Below, in pieces: positions 26,487 through 38,700 of a stretch of DNA of 64,000 nt. The notes under the pieces are model-generated. The model was not told the origin of the DNA. It worked only from the letters and a program-made list of their open reading frames with translations, and made no database searches. The position numbers were made by a program, and so were the translations under genes. Source of the stretch: Xiphias gladius (lineage: Eukaryota > Chordata > Actinopteri > Istiophoriformes > Xiphiidae); assembly GCF_016859285.1 (NCBI RefSeq), contig NC_053409.1, positions 27,059,976-27,123,975 of the forward strand, written 5' to 3'. Every line of letters starts with the position of its first letter. Position 1 is the stretch's first letter.

Positions 26487-27540
26487 GCCACAAAAAGACA
26501 ACCACAAAGAGACACGCAACCACCACAAAGAGACACAGAACCACCACAAAACCACCACAGAGAGACACAACCACCACAAAAGACAACCACAAAGAGACAC
26601 GCAACCACCACAAAGAGACACAGAACCACCACAAAGAGACACAGAGAGACACAACCACCACAAAGAGACACAGAACCACCACAAAGAGACACGCAACCAC
26701 CACAAAGAGACACAGAGAGACACAACCACCACAAAGAGACACAGAACCACCACAAAAAGACAACCACAAAGAGACACGCAACAACCACAAAGAGACACAG
26801 AACCACCACAAAGAGACACAGAGAGACACGCAACCACCACAAAGAGACACAGAACCACCACAAAGAGACACAACCACCACAAAGAGACACAGAGAGACAC
26901 AACCACCACAAAAGACAACCACAAAGAGACACGCAACCACCACAAAGAGACACAGAACCACCACAAAACCACCACAAAGAGACACAGAACCACCACAAAA
27001 CCACCACAAAGAGACACAGAACCACCACAAAGAGACACAGAGAGACACAACCACCACAAAGAGACACGCAACCACCACAAAGAGACACAGAACCACCACA
27101 AAGAGACACAACCACCACAAAAAGACAACCACAAAGAGACACGCAACCACCACAAAGAGACACAGAACCACCACAAAGAGACACAGAACCACCACAAAGA
27201 GACACAGAACCACCACAAAACCACCACAGAGAGACACAACCACCACAAAAGACAACCACAAAGAGACACGCAACCACCACAAAGAGACACAGAACCACCA
27301 CAAAGAGACACAGAACCACCACAAAACCACCACAGAGAGACACAACCACCACAAAGAGACACAGAACCACCACAAAGAGACACGCAACCACCACAAAGAG
27401 ACACAGAACCACCACAAAAGACAACCACAAAGAGACACGCAACCACCACAAAGAGACACAGAACCACCACAAAGAGACACGCAACCACCACAAAGAGACA
27501 CAGAACCACCACAACCACCACAAAGAGACACAAGAGACCC
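26487..27540. repeat. Minisatellite block 2, T-free plus strand
   Basis: This is about 1 kb of interleaved units: a 21-bp type (aaagagacacagaaccaccac), a second 21-bp type with 'cacgcaacc' instead of 'cacagaacc', and a shorter type containing 'aaaagacaaccac'. I see no T on the plus strand from 26487 to 27540. The long open frames here (up to 420 codons on minus, 394 on plus) result from the 3n period and absence of stop triplets. Related arrays are known from other fish. Confidence 0.92.
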
Positions 27541-28755
27541 TCTTTTTTTCATGTTTTTCCATCTCCCCGCTCTTCCTCCTCCTCATCTATCGATTTTTCT
27601 CCTTCACTTTATCGTTGTAATTATCATCAATTTGTTTCATCAGCTTCTCGCCTTGATGCTGTTTTTTTTTTTTAAATATTTGTCCTTATTAGTATATGAA
27701 TATGTTGGGTCTGGACACACACACAGTGATACACTCATATATAATTTACTACTAAATAAAAGATTCATGTACACGCACAAATATATTCATTCATCTCCCT
27801 GTTGTATTGACTTCTCCTCTTCCTCTGATGAAGACAGAGCTGGTTCACTGCTGTTTGATGACTCCACAGTCAGACTTCATTAACTCCGTTCACTCTGATA
27901 CAAACACTGAACACAACTTCATTTAAAGTCTGATGTTCGGCTGTAATTAGTTATCAGTTAAAACGGTAACAACTAAAAGTACCTTTTGCGAATCCCCGTT
28001 TGTTTCGTCCCCATGAGGAGAAATGTGAAGACCACCGACAAATTTAAAAAACGCAGTTTTCGCCAGGAAACAACAGCAGTCATCCTGTTTTGTATTTCGT
28101 ATTTAACGTTGAATGGCTCCGATGTTAGAGAAAAGTAGGTTTTATCGACCGCCTCTCTCTCCTTCACTTGTGGTTTCAGGTTGTTCACTCTCTCTCCTTA
28201 TATCAACTTTTTAACTTGTCCAGAAGTGGAAAACAAAGCCTGACTTTATTTTCAACATTAATAATCAACATGAAATGTCCTCCCTTCGTCAAAATACTTC
28301 CTGACATCCAGTATGACCCCCTGCAGCAGGAACTATTTTACCCCTGGAACTATCCTACAGGAACTAAAAGTAGTTCCTGGTTCCTCTGGTCAAAACAAGG
28401 GTTTTGCAGTGGAAACAACGTACGAGTTTAGAAAATGAGTTTAGACTAAGTGGGTCCTGGTTTTAGTGCCATCTCAAAAAGTCCTGCGTTTAGACTCACT
28501 TCGACTCACGAGTTACTAAAGAAACCAGCCAGCTGCACCTTTCTACCATCGTGTACCTTCAATTTGGGCTCACATTCATGTTTAAGTATCGCCGGGAATC
28601 CTGCAGCAATCTGTCCAATCTGTCTTCAACAGTCCAAGGAACCAGGTTAGTTCAAGTAGTTTCACTGTGTTTCTCTGTGTTATTTAGTTTTAGTTTCAGT
28701 GCTCATAGTGACTTATCAATATTATCCTCTTTCAGTGATGGACTGTAACTAAGTA
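27541..28755. other. Intergenic sequence, no gene seen
   Basis: This is AT-rich DNA with no recognised exon. The patch at 28330-28440 ('ggaactaaaagtagttcctg', 'gcagtggaaacaacg') is probably an old dispersed repeat related in motif to 3430-3620. Confidence 0.35.
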
Positions 28756-28759
28756 CATT

Positions 28760-30195
28760 TATGTGTCTGACACACAGTTCTGCAGGTGCACACGCTGAGG
28801 ACGTCTGGTAAGGTAGTCCACAATCCAGGAGACCGGAGGAGCATGAACATGCATGGCAGTCATCTTCTTCCCCAGCAGGACAGGCTGAATCATGTTAAAG
28901 GTGCTGGAGAAATCAAAGAACATGATTCTGGGCCTGCCAGGTGGCTATAGGCACAGCGGAGCAGGTATGTGATGGCATCGTCCACTACGACATCCGGTTG
29001 GCAGGTGAACTGCAGGGGGCCCAATGAAGGCTTGGCAAATGGATGGAGGGAATCCAGGACCAGTTTTTCAAAAGCCCTCATGATGTGAGAGGTCAACGCC
29101 ACTGGTCTGTAGTCACTGACGGCACTGGGACAGGCCTTCTTTGGTTCAGGAACCAAACAGGATGTCTTCCACAACATAGGGACCTTTTCCAGTTGTAAAC
29201 TGAGGTTAAGGAGGTGCTGAAGAATGACACACGGCTGGGGGTGCAGGCCTTGAGCAACCATGGGCTGATGCCGTCAGGACTGGTGTAGACTTTGCCGGGC
29301 GGAGTCTACTCAGCGCCCTCCTCACCTGGTCAGCGGAGATGATCAGTAGGTTGGAGGTTTCGTTGTTGCTGGGTGGTTTTTGATCAAAGTGGTCAATGTG
29401 ATGTCGAATCTCCTGAAGAAGTGATTCAGCTCATTGGCTCTGTCGATGTTCCCATCTACTGTCTGACTACTGGGCTTATATAACCAGTGACGGTTCTCAT
29501 TCCTTTCCAGATCTCCCTGGTGTCGTTCTGCTGCAACCCCTGCTCAAGCGTCCTCCTATAGGCCTCCTTCTCTTCTCTTATATTCACTGACAGCTGAATC
29601 TGGACCCTCTTCACTGCCTCCCTGTCCCTTGACCTGAATGCCCTCTTCTTCTCGTTCAGGTGTGCTTTGATATCCTTGGTAACCCTGGGCTTGTTTTGGA
29701 CGGTTTTGACAAGAACAGAGGTGTCCTCACGGAAGATGATGTACTCAGTCAAACAGTCTGTCAATACATCTATGTCCTCACCATTTGGCGTGAGAAAAAG
29801 ATCCCAGTTGGTGCACTGGAAGCGGTTTTGCAGAGTGGTGTATATCTCCTCAGACCACCTCCTCAGATTCTTGATGGGGGTGGGTTGGCACCTGACCAGT
29901 GGTCTTTACTTTGGATGAAGGTGGACCAGGTTGTGATCTGATGGAGAGGGGAGAGGACCATGGCGCTGTAGGCCTCTTTAACATTAGTATACTGAAGGTC
30001 CAGGGTACTGTGTCCTCTGGTGGTGCAGTCCACAACTGCGTGAAAGTGGAGAGAGTCTTGTCTAGCTGAAGTCCCCGGAGACCGTGAAGAAGCACTGGGG
30101 TGCAGGGTCTGGAGTCCCGCGATAACAGAGTGGATGACGTTACACGCGGTTGCCGGGTTGGCGGCGGGGATGATGTAACCAACAACCAAGATGAG
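28760..30195 (-). pseudogene. L2/CR1-like LINE ORF2, truncated and frameshifted
   Basis: On the minus strand, in order: a C-terminal endonuclease portion (about 30189-29850, ending in a frame with DLQYTNVKEAYSAM); the linker (29764-29456, with KAHLNEKKRAFRSRDREAV and REEKEAYRRTLEQ); then reverse transcriptase start (29261-28900, with CLVPEPKKACPSAVSDYRPVAL and the block FFDFSSTFN at about 28910). The match stops near 28760 after QNCVSDT, so most of RT including the YADD-type box is missing. The three parts lie in different frames with stops between them. This is a 5'- and 3'-incomplete, inactive copy. Confidence 0.85.
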
Positions 30196-31204
30196 AACAT
30201 TCTATTTTTCTCATACTCTACATTCCTGAAGCACCTCCTTCAAAGTCCTTCCAGGCAATCTCCCTTAAAAGTTTGGTGACTTTGCCAAAAAATAAGGGCT
30301 AAAACGTTCTTTTTCCCACAGGTTGTACTTCTACTACGCATGTGAAAGGTTTTGCTTGCGTCAGTGCAATAACACCACTGGCCTGATGTGTTTCTCGTTC
30401 GGCTGTTATAAAGCAGACGATTGGCTTTTGGCAGGAGGGGGCGGGATAGGTGTCATATACCAGCTCCCACAGGCCTGAGCAGGCACCACCCGCGGTGTTT
30501 CCGGTCAGCTCTGGGCCTGCCGCTGTTTTGAGGTGAGAGAACAACCAGAACCGAGTTTAGCTGCACTTCTTCTGTGAGCATCACTGCAATAAACCGCTTC
30601 TAAACCAAGAGCTTCACAACAGCCGTCCGTGACGTTTCCCTCAGGTAAATACCACTAACGTTATTCCTATTTCTCTCTAAGCCGTAAACATACGCTCTGT
30701 TTTACGTTTGTCTTTACAGGAGCAACTGTGAGCAGAGGCCTACGGAGCCCAGTGAAGTAGCTACAGAGGTAACGTGTTAGCATGTGCATGCAGCCCCAGT
30801 ATGTAATGCAAACACTTACAGTAACTACCAGGATGTAGGGATGGAAAGCACGATTCGAAACAACAGACAACGTGAAACATTAGTCAGGCATTTACTTCTG
30901 GTGAAAAGCAAACTAATAAACCAATGAAAGCAATAAAAGTAATAGTATAGTGATTTTTGTAGCCACTTTTCTCCACGTGTTTTTCTGACTGTACACATTC
31001 ATTACGTCAGACCAGTGACACTGGACAATGTTCGTCAAAGCTGCACATGATCTGTTTGATGGCCTTTCACGATACTGCGCTGAGTATTGCTTGATTTGTA
31101 TTGTGATCTGTAAAAACTGTAAAAAAGTTTGACTGTGAAACAGAGAAATGTCGTGTTGCTTACGGTTACTCTTTACTGCCTGCAGTAACACACTCGAAAA
31201 TAAA
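30196..31204. other. Intergenic sequence, no gene seen
   Basis: No recognisable exon or repeat. 30420-30540 is moderately CpG-rich, but I could not build a convincing exon from it. Confidence 0.35.
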
Positions 31205-32140
31205 GAAGTCCCAGATAGTCCCGGGTTATAATAAAACTAGGCTCAGTTTGTCCTGGGCCAAAATTACCCTAGATCCCTCTAGTTCTGGGTTAAAATTACT
31301 GTAGAATCGCTTCTGATTCAGCTAGTCCTGGGTTGTAAAGACTCCAGATTCAGCTAGTCCTGGGTTATAAAGACTCCAGATTCAGCTAGTCCTGGGCTAT
31401 AAAGACTCCAGATTCAGCTAGTCCTGGGTTGTAAATTCAGCTAGTCCTGGGTTATAAAGACTCCAGATTCAGCTAGTCCTGGGCTATAAAGACTCCAGAT
31501 TCAGCTAGTCCTGGGCTATAAAGACTCCAGATTCAGCTAGTCCTGGGTTATAATGATTCTAGATTCAGCTAGTCCTGGGTTATAAAGACTCCAGATTCAG
31601 CTAGTCTTGGGTTCTAATGATTCTAGATTCAGCTAGTCCTGGGTTATAAAGACTCCAGATTCAGCTAGTCCTGGGTTATAAAGACTCCAGATTCAGCTAG
31701 TCCTGGGTTATAATGATTCTAGATTCAGCTAGTCCTGGGTTCTAATGATTCTAGATTCAGCTAGTCCTGGGTTGTAAAGACTCCAGATTCAGCTAGTCCT
31801 GGGTTATAAAGATTCTAGATTCAGCTAGTCCTGGGTTATAAAGACTCCAGATTCAGCTAGTCCTGGGTTATAATGATTCTAGATTCAGCTAGTCCTGGGT
31901 TGTAAAGACTCCAGATTCAGCTAGTCCTGGGTTATAATGATTCTAGATTCAGCTAGTCCTGGGTTATAATGATTCTAGATTCAGCTAGTCCTGGGTTGTA
32001 AAGACTCCAGATTCAGCTAGTCCTGGGTTATAATGATTCTAGATTCAGCTAGTCCTGGGTTATAAAGACTCCAGATTCAGCTAGTCCTGGGCTATAAAGA
32101 CTCCAGATTCAGCTAGTCCTGGGTTAAAAGGACTGTAGAT
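31205..32140. repeat. 32-bp minisatellite with variant units
   Basis: About 25 tandem units of 32 bp, each starting ctagtcctggg. Two main types alternate: A (...aaagactccagattcag) and B (...aatgattctagattcag). There are minor changes (gttgt, gctat or gttct after 'ggg'), one shortened unit near 31417-31440, and one A/B hybrid near 31796-31824. Degenerate units border it at 31205-31315 and 32117-32140. All frames are closed by the tag in each unit, so it is not coding. Confidence 0.95.
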
Positions 32141-33133
32141 CCGTAATGGTTTCCACATGTGCTAAACATGTCAATGTGTTCTGATATCTGTAGATGCATT
32201 AACATCTGATAATTCATATTTTTATTCTTTATTTTTTGTAAGGGTCGGGGCAGCAGCAGGAGCTTCAGAAAAGAGCAGAGCAAACAAAAACAGTTTTTTG
32301 TGATTTTGATGAACCGGCCTCGTTAAAGATTCGGCTCTCTCGTATGAAAGATTTGAATGAGGTCTTGAGGGAAAGGTGCATCTGAAAGGCTGCCATCTGG
32401 ACACAGGGTAAGAAAAAGATCCCACAGACATTCTGAAGCACTGATCGGCTCTGAACAGAAAATATCAAAAACTCTCCCTGGAGCTTGTTTGTCGGAAGAA
32501 GCAGAAGTGTGTGTGTTCCTGCAGAGACTGTTAACCTCAGAGCATCAGCAGAATAACGTGTCTGTCTGTGTGGGGGGTTAGAGTCCATCGTGGAGCTCAG
32601 TCCTCCGACAGACGAGACGAGGTGTGTAACGGTCTCTGAAGAGGCCGAGGACAAAGCAATTAGTCAGAGCCGAACAGATGCTCTGGGGTTTTACGGGAGC
32701 CGACGAGACGGACGCCACAGCGCAGGAACCTGGGAGGACACGAAGATGAAGAGGAGGAGGAGTCCTGCCTACAGAGGAACAGGAGGAGCGTGGGGAGACG
32801 GAACAGAGAGAAAGAAACAGAGGAGAACCAATAAAAAGGGTTGAGAGCAATAAAGGAGAGTGGATCTATAAATAAATACAGAGAAAGAAAGAGTTTTACA
32901 CAGTCTGATTTTAACTTTAGAAGATCAAAACGTTCTTCATGTCCTCGTAGTGCTGCACAGAAACCTTTGTCTCGCTGTGCGTGTTGCCTCATTGGTTGTG
33001 CCTCTACGTTTACAGGGTTTTATTCTTTTACTCTAAATTACAAGACGCAGCAACAAAACAGCTGAGGCAAAGTATGAAAACAGGCAGGCAGCACAAAGCC
33101 TGTTAGAAAAAGGTAAACTAACGTGACATTATC
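32141..33133. other. Intergenic sequence, no gene seen
   Basis: No exon is recognised. Overlapping open frames at 32578-32992 on minus and 32590-32844 on plus have no conserved content. Confidence 0.35.
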
Positions 33134-33549
33134 GGAGCCCGGCTGATATATCGGTCAGCGGATTTTATCGGCTGATATTGGCCTATCACAGATATATTGA
33201 CATGTTTTACAGAACAGATTCTTGGGGTAATTTAGAGCTGGTGGCATCACACAGTTGGTCCAGCAGAGCGCGCTCCGACTCCGCCGTGTACAACGCTCTC
33301 AGCACTGTCTGCAGCTCATGTCTCCGGCTGCAGAGAACGATCACAGCTGAGCAGACGGTGGCGGCGAGTCAGGCGGCGTCTTCACGGCACAGCGCTAAGT
33401 CAATTGCTGGGAGGTTATTAAACAACGACCCCATCGGTTTCCATTTGCAATATAACTCTAACATACACTATATATATTTACTGTATATAAAGAATATCCG
33501 CCGATTTATCGGAATTTAATCCCCAGAAATCCGGTATCGGTTGGGCTCT
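33134..33549. mobile_element. TIR element with 'gagccc..ccgatat' ends
   Basis: The left end reads 'ggagcccggctgatatatcg'. The right end, read inverted, is 'agagcccaaccgataccgga'. 'Atcggctgatattggcc' repeats follow inside. This is the layout of an abundant fish non-autonomous DNA transposon. No transposase is encoded in the 416 bp. Confidence 0.7.
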
Positions 33550-34602
33550 ACTGTGGATGTGGACGAAACGTCAACGTTACTTTCAGTCCGACATCTTTCA
33601 GGTTGTGATTAGAAGGAACAAGTAAGTGAGTAAGTAAACATCACCATGTTAATGTTATCTGGCATTTTAGCTTCTATCCTCAAGATAAACCCAGACCAGG
33701 TGAAGAGGATTTTAATGAACAGGTGAGTGAATCGGCTTCTGAATGAGTTGCTGGTTCCGGGTTCATAACGAGAACTGGACTTACTGAGGAGACTCAGTCA
33801 TATCTACAAAAAAACAGGTTTGGACAAACCTGTGTCTTTTCCCCTTTAAGTAGCTGCAACACAGAAACTGAAGGCAGATCTGGACGCGTTTGTCCTCGTC
33901 TCTAGCATCTGTCCTGCCTGCTACCATTCCGCGGTAAAACACCGAGGGCTGAATCTGAAAACTCCTTCCTCCAGAGTTCTGCTGCTGTCACACATCGTTA
34001 CAGCGCCCGCCGTCCCCCCCGAGCCGCTGAAACGCCGCCCGGCTCTGAGTTCTACTGTTTCCATGGTGAAGCCGGGTGTCAGCTGGCGGCGGACTGCGGG
34101 CTGATAACAGCAGAGATCAGCACTGTGCCGAGTTTGGTTTGTTTACGGCCCTGAGGGACAAACGAAAGACGAGACGAAGAGAGAAAAAAACAACGTCAGA
34201 ATCGACGGTCTGCATCCTGGCAGCGCGTCGGGCTCCAGACAAACTCCACAAACTGTTTTAGCTGCGGCTGGTAAATTGGTCAACTCTCCAGGCAATCGTT
34301 TCTGCTGACTGCAAACACCCAGCCAGCTACTGAAACTGTACAGCACCTTCCCATTTTATTATTAACTGATTATCCGCGGCCCCCAAACACTCAGCAGCTG
34401 TTTCAGCTCTGCATGAAAACAGCGGCTGTCGAATTGATCCTATTGTTGAATTCTCACTAAGCTGTTAGATCTTCAGTGTTTTCTTTGAAACTTCCCACAA
34501 AATTAAAACGGAGTCCTGAAAAACCAGATTTAGTTTCAGTGTATATGATCTGAGAGGGATGCGGTTACAGTGGCATTATCTTTCAAGCTGTGGAGATCAG
34601 GG
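33550..34602. other. Intergenic sequence, no gene seen
   Basis: No exon is recognised. The part near 33990-34260 is richer in CpG, but the open frames there carry no known motif. Confidence 0.35.
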
Positions 34603-34690
34603 CTGCAACTAACAATTATTTTCATTATCGATTCATCTGCAGATTATTTTTCGATTAACAGATTAATCGACTGATCGTTGAAGCTCTTTA
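34603..34690 (+). repeat. Left end of a 'gctgca/cgattaatc' repeat copy
   Basis: It reads 'agggctgcaactaacaatta', 'cattatcgattcatctgcag' and 'attaacagattaatcgactg', the closest match in this window to the family's left end. The copy then breaks off. Confidence 0.65.
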
Positions 34691-34825
34691 GATCCAAGAA
34701 AAGAGGCTGAATGACGGACACGGACTAGCTGACCCTTGAGGCCCTCGGATCATCTGACCATTGGATGATGGATACGTTTGTTTTTGTTACCAGCCGTGAC
34801 AGAGTGGCTGGTATTGTTGACACAA

Positions 34826-35310
34826 ACAGTTTCTATTGCGTCATCAGGGGACGTTTACAGGCAGCGCTGACAACTTAGGACCTTTGTCGCTAGATTTACC
34901 GACTTTTCAGACCCTTTTAGTGACTGTTTTTAAAAAGCACTTAGCAACCAATCCAGCGACTTTCTGGGCAAACCTGAGCTACTTTACTTAGAAGAGAGTC
35001 GCCAGTGTTGCCCCGCGAGGACGAGGTCGATCTTTCCCTCCGCAGGCAACACGTCTCTACGCCTCTCATTCAACTGAATGAGCTTCTAACTTTCTCTCCG
35101 ACTGATCATTTTACAGGTAAATACACCTGAAATCTCAGCTCAGCCGTCGTCTTTAACTCATGTGTCTGGTGATTCTGTCAGACGACGTTCTGGTTATAAA
35201 ACCAGGATTTTAGCAGCAGAGCAGCAGCTTGAAGTGGCTGATGCTTAACATGCAGCCTTAATTGGCCACGTTTCAGTCACTGTTTCACACTCGTTCCATT
35301 GTCTGAGAAC
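34826..35310 (+). repeat. Left arm of a ~484-bp inverted repeat pair
   Basis: It runs from 'acagtttctattgcgtcatc' through 'ctagatttaccgacttttca' and 'gcaacacgtctctacgcctc' to 'ttggccacgtttcagtcact' and 'ccattgtctga'. The minus-strand reading of 56985-57467 has the same sequence with few differences over about 400 bp and weaker similarity at the 35245-35310 end. It encodes no protein. It is probably a member of a dispersed fish repeat family. Confidence 0.85.
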
Positions 35311-35571
35311 AGAAGCAGTAAAACATGTAAATGAAAACAGCTTGATTGGGAATCCAGCTGGATTAAATTACTGTGTATGTGAGCACAGACAGCAGGAGAG
35401 AAGCCAACAGATAAAGGTCCAGCCACATACTGGGTTTTGACCGGGTCTTATTTTCACCTTGTGAGTCTCTATGTGTGTGTTTGTGTGTGTGAGACTTAAA
35501 TTATATACGTAATCTATTTTTCTTTGCCTTAGAGAAGTTTTCTTAAATTATGTTTGTTTCTTTATTTGTCA

Positions 35572-35768
35572 GCAGGATTACGCAAAAACTACCAAACTGA
35601 TTTGCACCAAACCTGGTGGAAGGATTGGGAATGGACCAGGAAAGATCCCATTTAATTTTGATGTGGATCCGGTTTAAGGGGCAGATCCAGGACTTTCCTC
35701 CACATTGTGCGATAGGGCATTTTACACCTTGGCGGAGGTCTGCGCTCTACTGAGTGCCAGTCTAGTTG
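35572..35768 (+). repeat. Common teleost interspersed repeat
   Basis: It contains 'ggattacgcaaaaactacca', 'ctggtggaaggattgggaat', 'gatgtggatccggtttaagg', 'ttgcgatagggcatttt'-like sequence and 'ttggcggaggtctgcgctct'. I know this motif order from many teleost genomes. It is shortened in the middle relative to that pattern. The class is not certain. Confidence 0.65.
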
Positions 35769-38700
35769 AGAATGAGCTCTCTTTTTCTCAAGGTCAGTGA
35801 CCTTAACTCAGTTAGTTTTATCAAAACTTGTTAAAACAATGTTTGACAAACTATTTAATAGGTTATTTTATAACCAGAGTTCAGTTAAATCACATTTTGA
35901 AGGCAGCGAACTAAATTCACAGTGTACAATAAAAAGGATTTAGTCAGTGGATTCGAGTAAGTTTTCATGTGTGAAATTTCATTCCCTCCCGCTCTGTTTT
36001 GGCATTAATTTCATCAAAAGCATCCAAGAGCAGCACAGAAGTCTGGCACTTTCTACCATCTGAACCGGCCAGAACCCCGCTGCGGTGTGGCAGCAGCAGA
36101 GACGCATCTCACAATCCGGACGCGCCGTCTCTGTGTTTATATCTACGGAGAATTAGCTCACAGTTTGACCCACTTCTCTGACTTAAGGGATAGTTTTGGA
36201 GGAAACTGTCGGCTCTGTGATCTCCACCCAGACACAGAGAGTGAGTTCAGCGCCGCGGAAACGTCACAGACGAACCAACGTGTGAGCAGAATCAGCCGTT
36301 TGCTCCGATGTGACGTTTCCAGTCCTGGGACGACAGGTCGCGATGGTCACGTCGGACGTCCGAATGTCCTCAGTGTCTTCAGCTGTGAGGTGAAGCTGAG
36401 GGGGGAGAGCTGAAGAGGAGTGACTCCTCACAGCACATTACTGCGTCTCCTTCAGGAGGAACAACCCTGCAGTCCTCGTCCACAAACACATGGGACCAGC
36501 TGTTGTTCCTCCTACTTCTCCTTGTCTCCCTTCGTGTTATCTTTTCCGGCTCGTCCTCTTCCTCATTCAGTCATTTTCCTGACCTTCTCCTCCACCTCCA
36601 TTGTCCTCCCCAGTGTTGTTTATTTGTCTTCATGTAGTTATTTCCACTCTCTTTTTCACTCCTCTTCTTCCTCCCTCATGTTGTCTCTATCACCTCCTCC
36701 TCCTCTCTCACCTCCACTTCCTTCATTTAATCCCGTCACGTTGTGTGCGTCCCTCTCTTTTCTTCTATTTGTTTCTATTGTTTGATAATGTGTTTATAAA
36801 TCCTCCGCTCGCCTCCTTCGCTCTGACTCACGGCGTTTGTCAAGCGAAGACAAAGGGAAGAGAAAAGACGTCGTTCTGCTGATCAAGTCTTCAGTCCAGC
36901 CAGTCTGAGGCTTTGAAACCGGAGAAAAAGGATTAAAAAGCTCAAAACAGTTTGAAACTAATTGTTTAGTTTTCTCCATTTTGTTTGCAGAGCAGCTGGT
37001 TTGAATGGAAACCAGTCTGAATCAGAGCTTGACCCAGTTCAGCATTTACTCTCTTTACACCGTGAATACAGAGTTCTTCTATCGTAGTGAGGATCGGCCC
37101 CGTCTCCCAGATGTGATGTGTATAAACAACTAAACTGCAACGGCGAATAGGTTTTGAAGGAAACTTAATTGGGACCAGATCAGTTTTCAGTTAACATCCT
37201 GAACGTATCAGTCAAATGTTTCACAGACCACGTGTTTGATTTCTAGCAAAATGTCTGATCCCGCAGCGCAACACCCGCCTGTGGTGACTCCAGCGTCGTT
37301 AAACCGGTTTACGGTTCTGTGTAGACTCTCACAGCACCTGGTTCGGGTTCTGGAAAGATCCTGGTCTGGTTTAAAACTGAAACTGACTCCAGACACAGCC
37401 TGTTTATTTACATTGAACCAAAACCACCATCTTTGCTGAACCTGAACCAAAGAGCTGTTGTTGTCTGAACCACAGACGGGACTCCGGATGTGAACCTGGT
37501 CTCTGGAGTCACAGTCCTGATCCTTGTACGTCCTCCATCCACCCCGACCGCCTCGCCGCGTCTCCGGTGCAGTTTACGAGCCATAGGAGCGAACCGGCGA
37601 CAGGAGATCACCACGGATAAACCGTGAGCCGTTTATGATGTGACCGTGCTGTGGTTAAGTTTAGCCACAAAAACCTCCTGGTGGGGTTGAGGCAAAGATC
37701 CCGGTTCCGGGTGAAAATGAGTAAGAAAACGAACGTAAAAGTAAGAAGCGAGAAAGTAGGAGCGCTTTTTGTGAATTGAAAATATTTATGAAGCGGGAAG
37801 AAAGTTTTAGTAAGTGATGACATTTTCTGACATTTTTATAAAAGTAGTTGAGTTTGTGGAATTGCGGTGACCGAGAAAATGTTTTGGACATAAAGACATT
37901 TCTGAAAAATGAGCACATTCAGAGGAACCCCGCTGTGCCGAGTTTCAGTTAGGGCTCTATGACTGTACCTGGATTAGAGATGAAACTGGCAGCAGTGAAC
38001 AAACAATCTCACTTCCTGCAAGGCTGGATTGCTCCTTTAACGCTGCGGGTTTAGTCTCTGTGCGAATCCCTGTTTTACTGTCACATAAACCTTTCATTTA
38101 ACTCTCTCTCTCTCTCTCATGTGTCTGCTGGTGTGAGAAGCGAGGATTGTTTTCTCCTTAAAGACACTGCGATACTGTGCTTCGCTCCCGAGCCGCCCAC
38201 ATGAAACCGAGCTCTTGTGCAAACTGATGTGATGTGAAATCCCCGCTGAAGCCGCTGATGTTCGTTCAGTATTCATCCAGCACACAGGTTATTTCTTCCT
38301 GCAGATAAAACCGGGCTTTCATCCGACTCACAGCTCAGCACAATCACAGACACGACATCACAGGATTAAAAACCATGTTTTTGAGAAACAAGAGAAGAAT
38401 TTTAAAATGTAAAAGCACCCCTCAGAGTCTGAGCAGCGTTTGATCGTTCAACTCTGCTCCGTGATAAAGCTTTAACAGATATTACAGATGATAAGGAAAA
38501 AAGCTGATCACACGTGTTAAAGATGGCAGAAATAATCAGGCAGTTTATTAGAAAGGTAAAATACACTTTTTAAGCTTTTTGAAAATCAAGCAAAACGGCA
38601 AACTGCCAACAACCTGCTAAAAACAGCTTGACACGGACGACACGATGAGTGTCGATCCCACTTTATATCGGAAAACTGTGTCTTAGTGTGTTTTCTGCCT

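Noticed and set aside
26324..27620. Open frames of 420 (minus) and 394 (plus) codons, plus two of 356
   Set aside because: They lie almost wholly in a 21-bp-period minisatellite. The period keeps the frame and the units lack stops, so openness says nothing about coding. The products are low-complexity Ser/Leu/Cys/Val or Thr/His/Lys repeats.
31205..32140. CRISPR-like regular repeats
   Set aside because: The 32-bp units are directly adjacent, without unique spacers, and the genome is that of a fish. It is a minisatellite.
36420..36882. Open frames of 121 and 93 codons
   Set aside because: They lie in pyrimidine-rich CTCC/TTCC sequence. The products are Ser/Leu/Pro-rich with no domain.
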